Part shown: one piece after another, positions 25,186 to 33,076 of the stretch | Numbering within the stretch: position 1 is the stretch's first letter | Layout of the letters: each line of letters begins with the position of its first letter | Translations under genes and position numbers: made by a program | Origin: Rubrobacter xylanophilus DSM 9941 | GTDB lineage: Bacteria > Actinomycetota > Rubrobacteria > Rubrobacterales > Rubrobacteraceae | Assembly: GCF_000014185.1 (NCBI RefSeq) | Contig: NC_008148.1 | Location: forward strand, 744,001-808,000 | Direction of reading: 5' to 3' | DNA length: 64,000 nucleotides | The notes under the pieces: generated by a model | Database searches by the model: none | Told to the model about the DNA's origin: nothing | What the model saw: the letters and a program-made list of their open reading frames with translations, nothing else

Positions 25186-26070
25186 GTGGACTCCGCCGGG
25201 CGCCGGGGCTCGGCGTGGGCCGAGCTCTCGCTCCTGCTCACGGCGTTCTTCTTCGGGACCAACTTCGTCGCCGTCAAGCACGTCGTGGAGGAGGTGCCGC
25301 CGGTGCTGTTCGCCGCGGCGCGCTTCACCGCGGCCGGGCTGCTGCTGTGGGCGGTGCTGCGCCTGTTCGAGCCCGCGAGCCGGCTCAAGCGGGCGGATCT
25401 GCCGCCGGTGGCGGGGCTCGGGCTGCTGGGGATCACCGCCACCCAGACGGTCTTCACCATCGGGGTGCACCACACCACCGCGGCGAACACCGCCGTGATC
25501 TACTCCACCGCCCCGGTGTGGGGGATGCTGCTCGGGTTCGCGCTCGGGCTGGAGCGGCCCCGGCTCTCCGGGGTGGCGGGGGTGGCGATGTGCCTGGCGG
25601 GGGTGGCGGCCATAGAGGGCGGCGGTCTCAGGCTCGCCGGGACCAGCCTGCTGGGGGACGCCCTGATCCTGCTGGCCGCCGTGTTCTGGGGCTCCTACAC
25701 GGTGCTCTCGCTCCCGCTGCTGCGCCGCTACACCCCGCTCGCGGTCGCCGCCTACCCGATGCTGCTCGGCGGGCTCGCCGCCTTCCCGCTCGCCGCCCTC
25801 GACCTGCGGGTGGAGCCCTCCGCGCTGGGCGGTTCGGTGTGGTTCGCCGCGCTCTACTCCACGCTCTTCTCCTCGGCGTTCGGGTTCGTCGGCTGGCAGA
25901 AGGGGGTGGCCCGGGTGGGGGCGAACAGGGTGCTCGTCTACCAGTACCTTGTCGCCCTGAGCGGGGTCGCGGCCGGGATGGTGGTGCTGGGCGAGGGGTT
26001 CGGGCCCCTGCAGGCGCTGGGGGCGGCGGTGGTCCTCGTCGGCGTCTACCTGGCGCGGCGCCGGGCCTAG
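25186..26070 (+). CDS. EamA/DMT-family transporter
   Basis: 294-aa membrane protein with ten predicted TM helices in two EamA repeats (WAELSLLLTAFFFGTNFVAV in the first, LLGDALILLAAVFWGSYTVL in the second). Family exports or imports small metabolites; substrate unknown. GTG 25186 lies 4 bp after the peptidase stop, so cotranscribed. Confidence 0.87.
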   Translation: MDSAGRRGSAWAELSLLLTAFFFGTNFVAVKHVVEEVPPVLFAAARFTAAGLLLWAVLRLFEPASRLKRADLPPVAGLGLLGITATQTVFTIGVHHTTAANTAVIYSTAPVWGMLLGFALGLERPRLSGVAGVAMCLAGVAAIEGGGLRLAGTSLLGDALILLAAVFWGSYTVLSLPLLRRYTPLAVAAYPMLLGGLAAFPLAALDLRVEPSALGGSVWFAALYSTLFSSAFGFVGWQKGVARVGANRVLVYQYLVALSGVAAGMVVLGEGFGPLQALGAAVVLVGVYLARRRA

Positions 26071-26077
26071 GCGCCTG

Positions 26078-26106
26078 TTGCAGCGGCGCCGGGCTGCGGC
26101 TAACCT
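26078..26106 (+). promoter_or_regulatory. Promoter of the HIT gene (leaderless)
   Basis: TTGCAG (26078-26083), 17 bp, TAACCT (26101-26106), then 7 bp to ATG 26114. Both hexamers are recognisable and no ribosome site follows, so the mRNA is probably leaderless. Confidence 0.55.
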
Positions 26107-26113
26107 ACGGGGC

Positions 26114-26458
26114 ATGGCCGAGAAGACGCTCTTCCAGAAGATAATGGACCGCGAGCTGCCGGGGGAGATCATCTACGAGGACGACCGGTGCGTCGCCCTC
26201 CGGGACATCAACCCGCAGGCCCCGACGCACGTCCTGATCGTGCCGCGCAAGCCGATCCCCTCGCTCGACGACCTCACAGAGGAGGACGCCCCGCTCGTCG
26301 GGCACCTGTTCGTGGTGGCGAGGAAGGTCGCGGAGCAGGAGGGGCTCGACCGCGGCTACCGCACGGTGTTCAACAACGGCCCGGACGCGAACCAGACGGT
26401 GGACCACCTCCACCTGCACCTGCTCGGCGGGCGGCGCATGGGCTGGCCCCCGGGATAG
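26114..26458 (+). CDS. HIT-family nucleotide hydrolase (HINT-like)
   Basis: 114-aa histidine-triad protein: MAEKTLFQKIMDRELPGE, DINPQAPTHVLIVPRKPI, and the catalytic VDHLHLHLLGG. Length and start match the Hint/purine-nucleoside phosphoramidase branch. Converges on the next gene with 3 bp between stops. Confidence 0.92.
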   Translation: MAEKTLFQKIMDRELPGEIIYEDDRCVALRDINPQAPTHVLIVPRKPIPSLDDLTEEDAPLVGHLFVVARKVAEQEGLDRGYRTVFNNGPDANQTVDHLHLHLLGGRRMGWPPG

Positions 26459-26461
26459 GGC

Positions 26462-28117
26462 TCAGCCCGTCCCCTCCGCCGCCGACCTCCCCGCCACGCG
26501 CCCGGAGAAGAGGCACCCGCCGAGGAAGGTGCCCTCGAGCGCCCGGTAGCCGTGCATCCCGCCGCCACCGAAGCCGCTGGCCTCGCCGGCGGCGTACAGG
26601 CCGGGCAGCGGTTCCCCGCCCCTCCCGAGCACGCGCCCGGAGAGGTCGGTCTCGATCCCCCCGAGGGTCTTGCGAGTGAGGATGGAGAGCCGGACGGCCA
26701 CGAGCGGCCCGGCCGCGGGGTCCAGCAGCCGGTGGGGCTTTGCCACCCGGATCAGACGGTCCCCCACAAAGCGCCGGGCGGAGCGTATGGCGAAGAGCTG
26801 AGGGTCCTTGCCCAGCCCGGAGGCCACCTGCCTGTCCCGGTCCTCTATGACCTCCCGGAGCCCGGACGGGTCTATGAGCCGCCGCCCGGTGAGGGCGTTC
26901 ATCCGCCGGGCGAGCTCCTCGGGGGTCCGGGCCTCGACGAACTCCGGCGAGCGCCGGGCGAACTCCTCCACCGGCGCCGGGGCCCCGGGGAGGGCCCGCC
27001 GCAGCACCGAGGGCCAGCTGCGGCCGGTGAGGTCGGGGTTCTGCTCCGAGCCGGAGAGGGCGAACTCCTTGCCGAGGATGCGCCGGTTGAGGACGAACCA
27101 GGAGTGGCCGTGCCCGCTCCTGGCTATGTGCTCCAGCGCCCCGAGCGCGTCCGCGCCGGGGATGAGGGGGAAGGGCAGGGGCTCCCCAGCCGCGTCCAGC
27201 CACAGCGAGGAGGGGCCGGGCAGGATGCGTATGCCGTGCCTGCTCCAGACGGGGGAGTGGTTCGCCACCCCCTCCGGGTAGTTCCACATCCGGTCCTCCC
27301 CGATGAGGCTCCCCCCGGCTTTGCGGACCGCCTCCAGCATGCTGCCGTCCACGTGGTCCGGTACCCCGGAGAGCATCTCCGGCGGGGGGCTGCCGTAGCG
27401 CTCCGGCCAGTTGCGCCGGACGAGCTCGTGGTTTGCCCCGATGCCGCCGGAGGCCACGATCACGGCCTGCGCCCGCAGCTCGAACTCCCCGACGGCCCGC
27501 CGGGAGCTGGGCGCGCCGCGCCCGGCAGGGTCCGGCTCCAGCACCTCCCCGGCCACCCCGCAGAGGGCGCCGCCCTCCCGGAGGAGCCCGGTGACCCGGT
27601 GCCGGAAGCGGAGCGAGACGAGCCCCTTCTCCTCCGCGGCCCGCACCCGGCGGACGAACGGCTCCAGCACCCCGGGCCCGGTCCCCCAGGCGATGTGGAA
27701 GCGCGGCACGCTGTTTCCGGGCCCGCCGGGCCCCCGGCAGCCGCGCTCGGCCCACTGGACGAGCGGGAACAGCCGCACGCCCAGCGCGTTTAGCCAGGCG
27801 CGCTTCTCCCCGGAGGCGAAGGACACGTAGGCCTCGGCCCACCGGCGCGGCCAGCGGTCCTCCTCCCGGTCGAAGCCCGCGGTGCTCATCCAGTCCGAGA
27901 GCGCCAGCTCGAAGGAGTCCCGCACCCCGAGGCGCCGCTGCTCGGGGGTGCCCACCAGAAAGAGCCCGCCGAGCGACCAGAAGGCCTGCCCGCCGAGCGA
28001 CCGCTCGGGCTCCTGCTCGACCACGACGACCCTCCTGCCCGCCCCGGCGAGCTCGCAGGCGGCGACGAGCCCGGCGAGCCCGGACCCCACGACCACGGCG
28101 TCGGCATCATAGGCCAT
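26462..28117 (-). CDS. FAD-dependent oxidoreductase, KstD/fumarate-reductase superfamily (COG3573-like)
   Basis: 551-aa flavoprotein. N terminus MAYDADAVVVGSGLAGLVAA (GxGxxG), QAFWSLGGLF, VIVASGGIGANHELV, GLYAAGEASGFGGGGMHGYRALEGTFLGG at the C terminus for FAD binding. Resembles ketosteroid-dehydrogenase-like enzymes of unknown substrate. ATG 28117 is preferred because TAGTAT ends 10 bp before it; ATG 28129 overlaps that box. Confidence 0.82.
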   Translation of the reverse strand: MAYDADAVVVGSGLAGLVAACELAGAGRRVVVVEQEPERSLGGQAFWSLGGLFLVGTPEQRRLGVRDSFELALSDWMSTAGFDREEDRWPRRWAEAYVSFASGEKRAWLNALGVRLFPLVQWAERGCRGPGGPGNSVPRFHIAWGTGPGVLEPFVRRVRAAEEKGLVSLRFRHRVTGLLREGGALCGVAGEVLEPDPAGRGAPSSRRAVGEFELRAQAVIVASGGIGANHELVRRNWPERYGSPPPEMLSGVPDHVDGSMLEAVRKAGGSLIGEDRMWNYPEGVANHSPVWSRHGIRILPGPSSLWLDAAGEPLPFPLIPGADALGALEHIARSGHGHSWFVLNRRILGKEFALSGSEQNPDLTGRSWPSVLRRALPGAPAPVEEFARRSPEFVEARTPEELARRMNALTGRRLIDPSGLREVIEDRDRQVASGLGKDPQLFAIRSARRFVGDRLIRVAKPHRLLDPAAGPLVAVRLSILTRKTLGGIETDLSGRVLGRGGEPLPGLYAAGEASGFGGGGMHGYRALEGTFLGGCLFSGRVAGRSAAEGTG

Positions 28118-28127
28118 TGCGCCCACC

Positions 28128-28133
28128 ATACTA
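28128..28133 (-). promoter_or_regulatory. -10 element of the FAD oxidoreductase gene
   Basis: TAGTAT on the minus strand, 10 bp before ATG 28117; no ribosome site follows. Confidence 0.45.
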
Positions 28134-28160
28134 CCCCCGCGGGGCGGGCGACGTCAGGGC

Positions 28161-29202
28161 CTACGCGCCCCAGGTCGCGCGCAGGACCCGCAGCCAGTTC
28201 TCGTGGGCGAGCTTCCTGAGCTCGGGCTCGCCGTAGCTGCGCTCGCGCAGGGCCTCGAGCAGCCGGGGCAGGCCGGAGACGTCGCAGAGCGCGCGGCACC
28301 TTCGCGCCGTCGAAGTCCGAGCCGAAGCCGACGCGCTCTATCCCGAGGCGTCCCACCAGGTAGTCCACGTGCCGCGCGATCTCCCCGAGCGGCGTGTCCT
28401 CTTCCTCCGCGCCGTCCGGGCGCAGGAAGCCGACGGCGAAGTTCACGCCGACGATGCCGTCCGAGTCGCGGATCGCGTCGAGCTGCCGGTCGGTGAGGTT
28501 GCGCGAGGCGGGGCAGAGGGCGTGGGCGTTGGAGTGCGTCGCCACGAGCGGGGCCTCCGTGATGCGCGCCACGTCCCAGAAGCCCCTCTCGTTGAGGTGC
28601 GAGAGGTCCACGAGCACGCCGAGCCGGTTGCACTCGCGCACGAGCTCCCTCCCCGCCTCCGTGAGGCCGGGGCCGGTGTCGGGCGAGGACGGGAAGCGGA
28701 AGGGGACCCCGTGCCCGTAGGCGTTGGGCCGGCTCCAGACGAGCCCCAGCGAGCGCAGCCCCCTCTCGTGGAATTCTTCGAGCGCGGACGGGTCGGGGCC
28801 GAGGTTCTCCGCCCCCTCGAAGTGCAGGACGGCGGCGAGCACGCCCTCTCTCAGGCAGGCTTCTATCTCCCCCGCGGTGCGCACCACCCTGAGGCGCCCC
28901 CCGGAGCGCGCTTCGAGCCCGAAGAGCTCCTCCGCCAGCGCCCCGGCCACCTCGCGGGCGCGATGGGGGTCGAGGGGTGAGGCGTCGCCCTCGGCGAGGG
29001 TGGCGATCGCATCCCCGCCCCGGCGGCCGTCCTCCCGGTTCGGGGCGAAGCAGGCGAAGAGTCCGCCGCCGAAGCCGCCCTCACGGGCGCGGGGGAGGTC
29101 TATGTGGCCCCTCTCGGCACGCTCGAAGAAGCCCCGCCACCCCTCCCGGCGGAGCCGCAGGAGCGTGTCGTTGTGCCCGTCGAAGACCGGTATCGAGACC
29201 AT
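28161..29202 (-). pseudogene. Membrane dipeptidase (peptidase M19) with a frameshift near its 3' end
   Basis: Renal-dipeptidase family enzyme. The first 300-odd codons are intact: FDGHNDTLLRL (metal HxD), HFEGAENLG, DLSHLNERGFWDV, PLVATHSNAHAL and GIERVGFGSDFDGAKVPRAL. At a CGCGCG tract around 28288-28296 the frame is lost; in the +1 frame the expected family ending follows at once (CDVSGLPRLLEALRERSYGE ... ENWLRVLRATWGA) to TAG 28161-28163. Deletion of one CG pair from the tract, or gain of one base, would explain it. Left as it is, translation runs on into the FAD-oxidoreductase gene to about 27886. Either a recent disabling mutation, slippage, or a sequencing error. Confidence 0.78.
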
Positions 29203-29210
29203 CCCGCGAG

Positions 29211-29216
29211 ATCATA
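29211..29216 (-). promoter_or_regulatory. -10 element of the M19 dipeptidase gene (leaderless)
   Basis: TATGAT on the minus strand ends 8 bp before ATG 29202 with no Shine-Dalgarno sequence. Confidence 0.5.
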
Positions 29217-29273
29217 GCGCCGCCGCGGGGCGGATGCCGCGGCTCCCTGCGGAGCCGGGCAGGGAAGAGAGAA

Positions 29274-29299
29274 GCGGGGGCGGCGTTCGCCGCCCCCGC
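29274..29299 (-). terminator. Rho-independent terminator of the cysM-mec-cysO-moeZ operon
   Basis: A 12-bp perfect GC stem (29274-29285 with 29288-29299, 2-nt centre, so functionally a 4-nt loop) lies 17 bp after the moeZ stop. On the minus strand it is followed by TTCTCTCTTCCC. Confidence 0.75.
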
Positions 29300-29316
29300 C
29301 GCGGGTAGCGTGCGGC

Positions 29317-30495
29317 CTAGTACTTCGGGACGCTCGGGTCTATCTCCTCGCTCCAGGCGGTGATCCCACCCTTCACGTTGTAGACGTTCGTGAAGCCCGC
29401 GTCCCTGAGGAGCTTCACCGCCCTGGCGCTTCTTCCGCCCGTCTTGCAGTGGACGGCGATCTCGTCGTTCTGGTTCAGCTCGTGCATCCGCTCGGGCAGC
29501 TCGTTCAGGGGGATCAGCGGGGCCCCGATGTTGGCCACCTGGTACTCGTGCGGCTCGCGCACGTCGAGCACCTTTATGTCCTCCCCCCGGTCCAGCCTCT
29601 CCTTGAGCTCCCGGACGGTGATCTCGGGGACCTCGTTCTCCCTCTCGGCGGCCTGCGCCTGCGGGATGCCGCAGAACTCCTCGTAGTCGATAAGCTCGTG
29701 GATGGTGCGGTTCTCGCCGCAGATGGGGCACTTGGGGTCCTTGCGCAGCTTCATCTCCCGGAAGCGCATGCCGAGGGCGTCGTAGAGCAGCAGGCGCCCG
29801 ATGAGCGGCTCGCCGATGCCGAGGATGAGCTTCACGGTCTCGGTGGCCTGGATGACCCCGATGGCGCCGGGCAGGATCCCCAGCACCCCGCCCTCGGCGC
29901 AGCTCGGGACGAGCCCCGGGGGCGGCGGCTCGGGGTAGAGGCAGCGGTAGCACGGCCCCTCCTCGGCCCAGAAGACGCTCGCCTGCCCCTCGAAGCGGAA
30001 GATAGAGCCGTAGACGTTCGGCTTGCCCGTGAGCACGCAGGCGTCGTTTACCAGGTAGCGGGTGGGGAAGTTGTCCGTCCCGTCGACGATGACGTCGAAG
30101 TCGCGGAAGATGTCCAGCGCGTTCTCGGAGCTGAGCGCCTCGTTGAAGGTCTCCACCCGCACGTTGGGGTTTATGTCCTCTATGGTCTCCCTGGCGCTCT
30201 CCAGCTTGGGGCGCCCGATGTCCGAGGTGCCGTGGATGATCTGGCGCTGCAGGTTGGACTCGTCGACCACGTCGAAGTCGACGATGCCTATCGTCCCCAC
30301 GCCCGCCGCCGCCAGATACATCGCGAGCGGGGCCCCGAGGCCCCCGGCCCCGATGGTCAGCACGCGGGCGGCCTTGAGCTTCTTCTGCCCCTCCAGCGCC
30401 ACCTCGGGCATGATGAGGTGGCGGCTGTAGCGGGCTATCTCCTCGTTGGAGAGCTCCACCTGCCCGTTTGGCGGTACGTTCACCAGCTCCTTCAT
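29317..30495 (-). CDS. moeZ: MoeZ/MoeBR: ThiF-type adenylyltransferase with rhodanese domain
   Basis: 392 aa. Residues 15-265 are an E1-like adenylyltransferase (RYSRHLIMPEVALEGQKKL, IGAGGLGAPLAMYLAAAGVG, DGTDNFPTRYLVND, PCYRCLYPEPPP; Cys pairs YRC-L and CPICGE for structural zinc). Residues 290-392 are a rhodanese domain with the active CKTGGRS loop (Cys about 358). It adenylates the C-terminal Gly of CysO or MoaD and passes sulfur to form a thiocarboxylate. Last gene of a sulfur operon with cysO, mec and cysM. Confidence 0.92.
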   Translation of the reverse strand: MKELVNVPPNGQVELSNEEIARYSRHLIMPEVALEGQKKLKAARVLTIGAGGLGAPLAMYLAAAGVGTIGIVDFDVVDESNLQRQIIHGTSDIGRPKLESARETIEDINPNVRVETFNEALSSENALDIFRDFDVIVDGTDNFPTRYLVNDACVLTGKPNVYGSIFRFEGQASVFWAEEGPCYRCLYPEPPPPGLVPSCAEGGVLGILPGAIGVIQATETVKLILGIGEPLIGRLLLYDALGMRFREMKLRKDPKCPICGENRTIHELIDYEEFCGIPQAQAAERENEVPEITVRELKERLDRGEDIKVLDVREPHEYQVANIGAPLIPLNELPERMHELNQNDEIAVHCKTGGRSARAVKLLRDAGFTNVYNVKGGITAWSEEIDPSVPKY

Positions 30496-30544
30496 CTGTA
30501 TGCGAAACTCCTTCCGTCCTGAGCCCCGTCGAGGGGCGGTCGGG

Positions 30545-30820
30545 TTACCTCCCGCCGGCTATCGAGGGGATGATGGAGAGCTCGTCCTCCTCGGCGACGG
30601 GGGTGTCCTGCCCGTCGAGGTAGCGGATGTCCTCGTCGCCCTTGTAGATGTTGACGAACGATCGCAGCTTGCCGTCGCCTGTGTAGAGGTGCTGCCGCAG
30701 CTCGGGGTGCTTCTCCACCAGGTTGCCGAGCGCCTCACCGGCGCTCGAGCCGGCGACCTCCACCTCGGCGTTCCCGCCGGCGTATTGCCTCAAGGGCGTC
30801 GGGATCTTCACCTTCGGCAT
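30545..30820 (-). CDS. cysO: CysO-like sulfur-carrier protein (ubiquitin fold) ending GGR
   Basis: 91-aa beta-grasp protein: KVKIPTPLRQYAGGNAEVEV, then LYTGDGKLRSFVNIYKGDEDI and ELSIIPSIAGG. In the Mycobacterium pathway the C-terminal Gly-Gly is thiocarboxylated by MoeZ and donates sulfur to O-phosphoserine on CysM. Here an extra Arg follows the Gly-Gly (stop TAA after AGG codon), so the active terminus is masked. The adjacent Mec-type protease could remove it. ATG 30820 has an AGGAGCGTGAGATA-like ribosome site. Confidence 0.88.
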   Translation of the reverse strand: MPKVKIPTPLRQYAGGNAEVEVAGSSAGEALGNLVEKHPELRQHLYTGDGKLRSFVNIYKGDEDIRYLDGQDTPVAEEDELSIIPSIAGGR

Positions 30821-30838
30821 CTTATCTCACGCTCCTTC

Positions 30839-31261
30839 TCAGCCTACGATCTCTTCCTCGTCGTACCCGGAGCGGTCGTCCCTGAGCCTCCAGGAGCGCA
30901 TCTCCCGGATCTCTTCGCCGCTCACCGAGACTATTACGTACGAGTAGTACGGCCAGGCGTGCTGCCGGTCGTACTCGGAGGGCTCCGCCGGGTGGTCGGG
31001 GTGGGAGTGGTAGAAGCCCAGCACGTCCATGTCCCGCTCGGCCGCCCGCCGCTCGAACCGCCGGATCTGCTCGGGCTCTATGAGAAAGCGCCGCGAGCGC
31101 TCCTCCTCGTGGACGTTTTCCGCCCGCCAGACGTCGACCACGATCTTCGTCCCGCCGCCCACGTCCATGCCCACGAGCGCCCCGGCGCACTCCTCGGGGT
31201 AGGCCTCCCGGGCGTGCCGGTGGATGTGCTCCACGTCCCCCCGTCCTATCTTGATCGGCAA
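30839..31261 (-). CDS. mec: Mec-like JAMM/MPN+ metalloprotease
   Basis: 140-aa JAB domain. Catalytic Glu in AYPEECAGALVG (about residue 23) and the zinc motif HSHPDHPAEPSEYD (H-x-H-x10-D) are present. In Mycobacterium, Mec cleaves cysteine from the CysO-Cys adduct. TTG 31261 is the start: GGAGGAATAAGC precedes it, and it is 3 bp beyond the cysM stop; no ATG lies before the domain. Confidence 0.88.
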   Translation of the reverse strand: MPIKIGRGDVEHIHRHAREAYPEECAGALVGMDVGGGTKIVVDVWRAENVHEEERSRRFLIEPEQIRRFERRAAERDMDVLGFYHSHPDHPAEPSEYDRQHAWPYYSYVIVSVSGEEIREMRSWRLRDDRSGYDEEEIVG

Positions 31262-31263
31262 GC

Positions 31264-32181
31264 TTATTCCTCCCAGAAGCTCTCGGAGAGGTACTTGTCC
31301 GCCCCGTCGCACAGGATGGTCACGATGGTACCAGACTCTATCTCCCTCGCCACCCGCAGGGCGGTAGCCACCGCAGCCCCGGCGGAGATCCCGATGAGGA
31401 TGCCCTCCTCGCGGGCGACCCGCTTGACCATGGCGTAGGCCTCCTCCGTGGAGGCCCGCCGGTTCTCGTCGGCGACGCCGGGGTCGTAGATGGCGGGCAC
31501 GATGGCGCTCTCCATGTGCTTCATGCCCTCTATCCCGTGGAAGGGGGAGTCGGGCTCGAAGGAGATGGCCCTTATCTCGGGGTTGAACTCCTTGAGCCGC
31601 CGCGCGGTCCCCACGAAGGTCCCGCTGGTGCCCAGGCCCGCGACGAAGTGCGTTATCTCGCCGCCGGTCTGCTCCCAGATCTCGGGCCCGGTGCTCTCGT
31701 AGTGCGCCCTGGGGTTGGCCGGGTTGGAGTACTGGTCGGGGTAGAAGTACCTCTCGGGATCCTCGGCGTAGAGCCTCCTGGCCTCCCGGATCGCGCCGTC
31801 GGAGCCCTCCCCGGGGTCGGTGAGCACGATGTCCACCCCGTAGGCCCGCAGGATCTTCTTGCGCTCCTCGCTGGCGTTGCTGGGCATGCACAGCTTGACC
31901 CTGTAGCCGAGCGCCGCCCCTATCCAGGCGTAGGCTATCCCGGTGTTGCCGCTGGTGGCGTCGAGGATGGTCTTCTCGGGGGTGAGCGCCCCGCTCCGCT
32001 CCCCGTCCCGGATCATCCACAACGCCGGACGGTCCTTGACCGACCCGCCCGGGTTGTACCACTCGGCCTTCCCGTAGATCCTTACCCCCGGCGTCTCCGC
32101 AGAGATCTTGGAGAGCTCCACCAGAGGCGTGTTCCCTACAAGCTCCGTTATGCCGGTCCCCGGCTTAATCCTAGTGATCAT
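31264..32181 (-). CDS. cysM: Cysteine synthase CysM type (O-phosphoserine sulfhydrylase-like)
   Basis: 305-aa PLP beta-family enzyme: LVGNTPLVELSKI, EWYNPGGSVKDRPA (PLP Lys), DATSGNTGIAYAWIG, GTSGTFVGTARRL, and a C terminus TILCDGADKYLSESF. First gene of an operon with mec, cysO and moeZ, which points to use of CysO-thiocarboxylate rather than free sulfide. ATG 32181 lies 9 bp after a TATAAT. Confidence 0.9.
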   Translation of the reverse strand: MITRIKPGTGITELVGNTPLVELSKISAETPGVRIYGKAEWYNPGGSVKDRPALWMIRDGERSGALTPEKTILDATSGNTGIAYAWIGAALGYRVKLCMPSNASEERKKILRAYGVDIVLTDPGEGSDGAIREARRLYAEDPERYFYPDQYSNPANPRAHYESTGPEIWEQTGGEITHFVAGLGTSGTFVGTARRLKEFNPEIRAISFEPDSPFHGIEGMKHMESAIVPAIYDPGVADENRRASTEEAYAMVKRVAREEGILIGISAGAAVATALRVAREIESGTIVTILCDGADKYLSESFWEE

Positions 32182-32190
32182 GTCGGAATT

Positions 32191-32196
32191 ATTATA
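32191..32196 (-). promoter_or_regulatory. -10 element of the cysM operon (leaderless)
   Basis: Perfect TATAAT on the minus strand, 9 bp before ATG 32181, without a recognisable -35 or ribosome site. Confidence 0.6.
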
Positions 32197-32247
32197 CAGA
32201 TGCGCGGAAAGGTCGAGGGGGGACGAGTGAGAAGGCTTACAACTACA

Positions 32248-32284
32248 ATAGCCGGAAGGCGCCCCCAGCTTTCCTTCCGGCTAT
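32248..32284 (-). terminator. Hairpin terminator downstream of hemQ
   Basis: A 12-bp perfect stem (32248-32259 with 32273-32284; ATAGCCGGAAGG arm) encloses 13 nt. On the minus strand it lies about 70 bp after the hemQ stop and is followed by TGTAGTTGT, moderately U-rich. Also separates hemQ from the cysM promoter. Confidence 0.6.
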
Positions 32285-32350
32285 CGGTGGTTGGTGCGTG
32301 TGAATAGTTTAACGAACCTCCTTCGCCGTTGCCAGCCTACGCATGTTAAC

Positions 32351-33073
32351 TTATCCTAAGTTTTCGAGAATTTCTGCTAAGGGCTTTCGGCGGCAGGTGA
32401 AGATGGGGGTATCCAGCTCGGTGTAGGCGCTGGCTTCGCTCTCCCTGAGCTCCATCATGAGGTCCTGGAACTTCTGGGGGGATTCGGCCTCGAAGGAGAG
32501 GATGAACTCGTAGTCGTCTATCCCGAAGCAGTAGGCCGTATTGTTCTTTATGGGGTAGTGTTTGCGGCCTATACGCATGTGCTCGTTCATCATCCGCTGG
32601 CGCTCCTCCAGGGGGAGGCGGTACCAGGCGCGGGTCTTGACGAAGGGGTAGACGAAGAGGAACTCCCCTTCGCCGGGGACGATGTAGCGTTTGTTCTCGA
32701 AGCCCGGGGTATGTTCGCCGACGTAGATCGAACGCCGCGCCAGGGCGAAGTAGGAGTAGGCGACGGAGAGGTACTTGCCGAGCCCGCTCTTCATGAGGGC
32801 GGCCTGCATGCTCTCGAAGGCGTCGAGGTCGTAGCCGATCCTCCAGAGCATAAAGTCCGCGTCGGCCCTCAGGCCCATGAGGGAGTAGGAGCGCAGGAGG
32901 AGGCCCTCCGAGCCCTCCTCGGCGGCCCGCAGGAACTCGCGCCTGCCCAGCTCGCGCTCCTCGTCGGGCAGCCTCCTCCAGAGGGGGTCGAGCTTGAAGA
33001 AGACGTAGTTTATGTACTGGGCCGGGAGCTGCTCCTCGGGTGCGGCCTGCTGCTGAGCCCTGGTGTCCGTCAT
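32351..33073 (-). CDS. hemQ: Coproheme decarboxylase / chlorite-dismutase-like protein
   Basis: 240-aa Cld-superfamily protein. KTRAWYRLPLEERQRMM contains the Tyr used for propionate decarboxylation, and GRKHYPIKNNTAYCFGIDD carries the proximal heme His. It matches the Gram-positive HemQ branch, which finishes heme b synthesis by the coproporphyrin route. Starts ATG 33073, 3 bp after the aldo/keto reductase stop, so the two are cotranscribed. Confidence 0.88.
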   Translation of the reverse strand: MTDTRAQQQAAPEEQLPAQYINYVFFKLDPLWRRLPDEERELGRREFLRAAEEGSEGLLLRSYSLMGLRADADFMLWRIGYDLDAFESMQAALMKSGLGKYLSVAYSYFALARRSIYVGEHTPGFENKRYIVPGEGEFLFVYPFVKTRAWYRLPLEERQRMMNEHMRIGRKHYPIKNNTAYCFGIDDYEFILSFEAESPQKFQDLMMELRESEASAYTELDTPIFTCRRKPLAEILENLG

Positions 33074-33076
33074 GCC

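Noticed and set aside
22602-25490. 962-codon minus-strand open frame across several plus-strand genes
   Set aside because: Covers clearly recognised genes on the other strand and shows only low-complexity residues; an antisense artefact.
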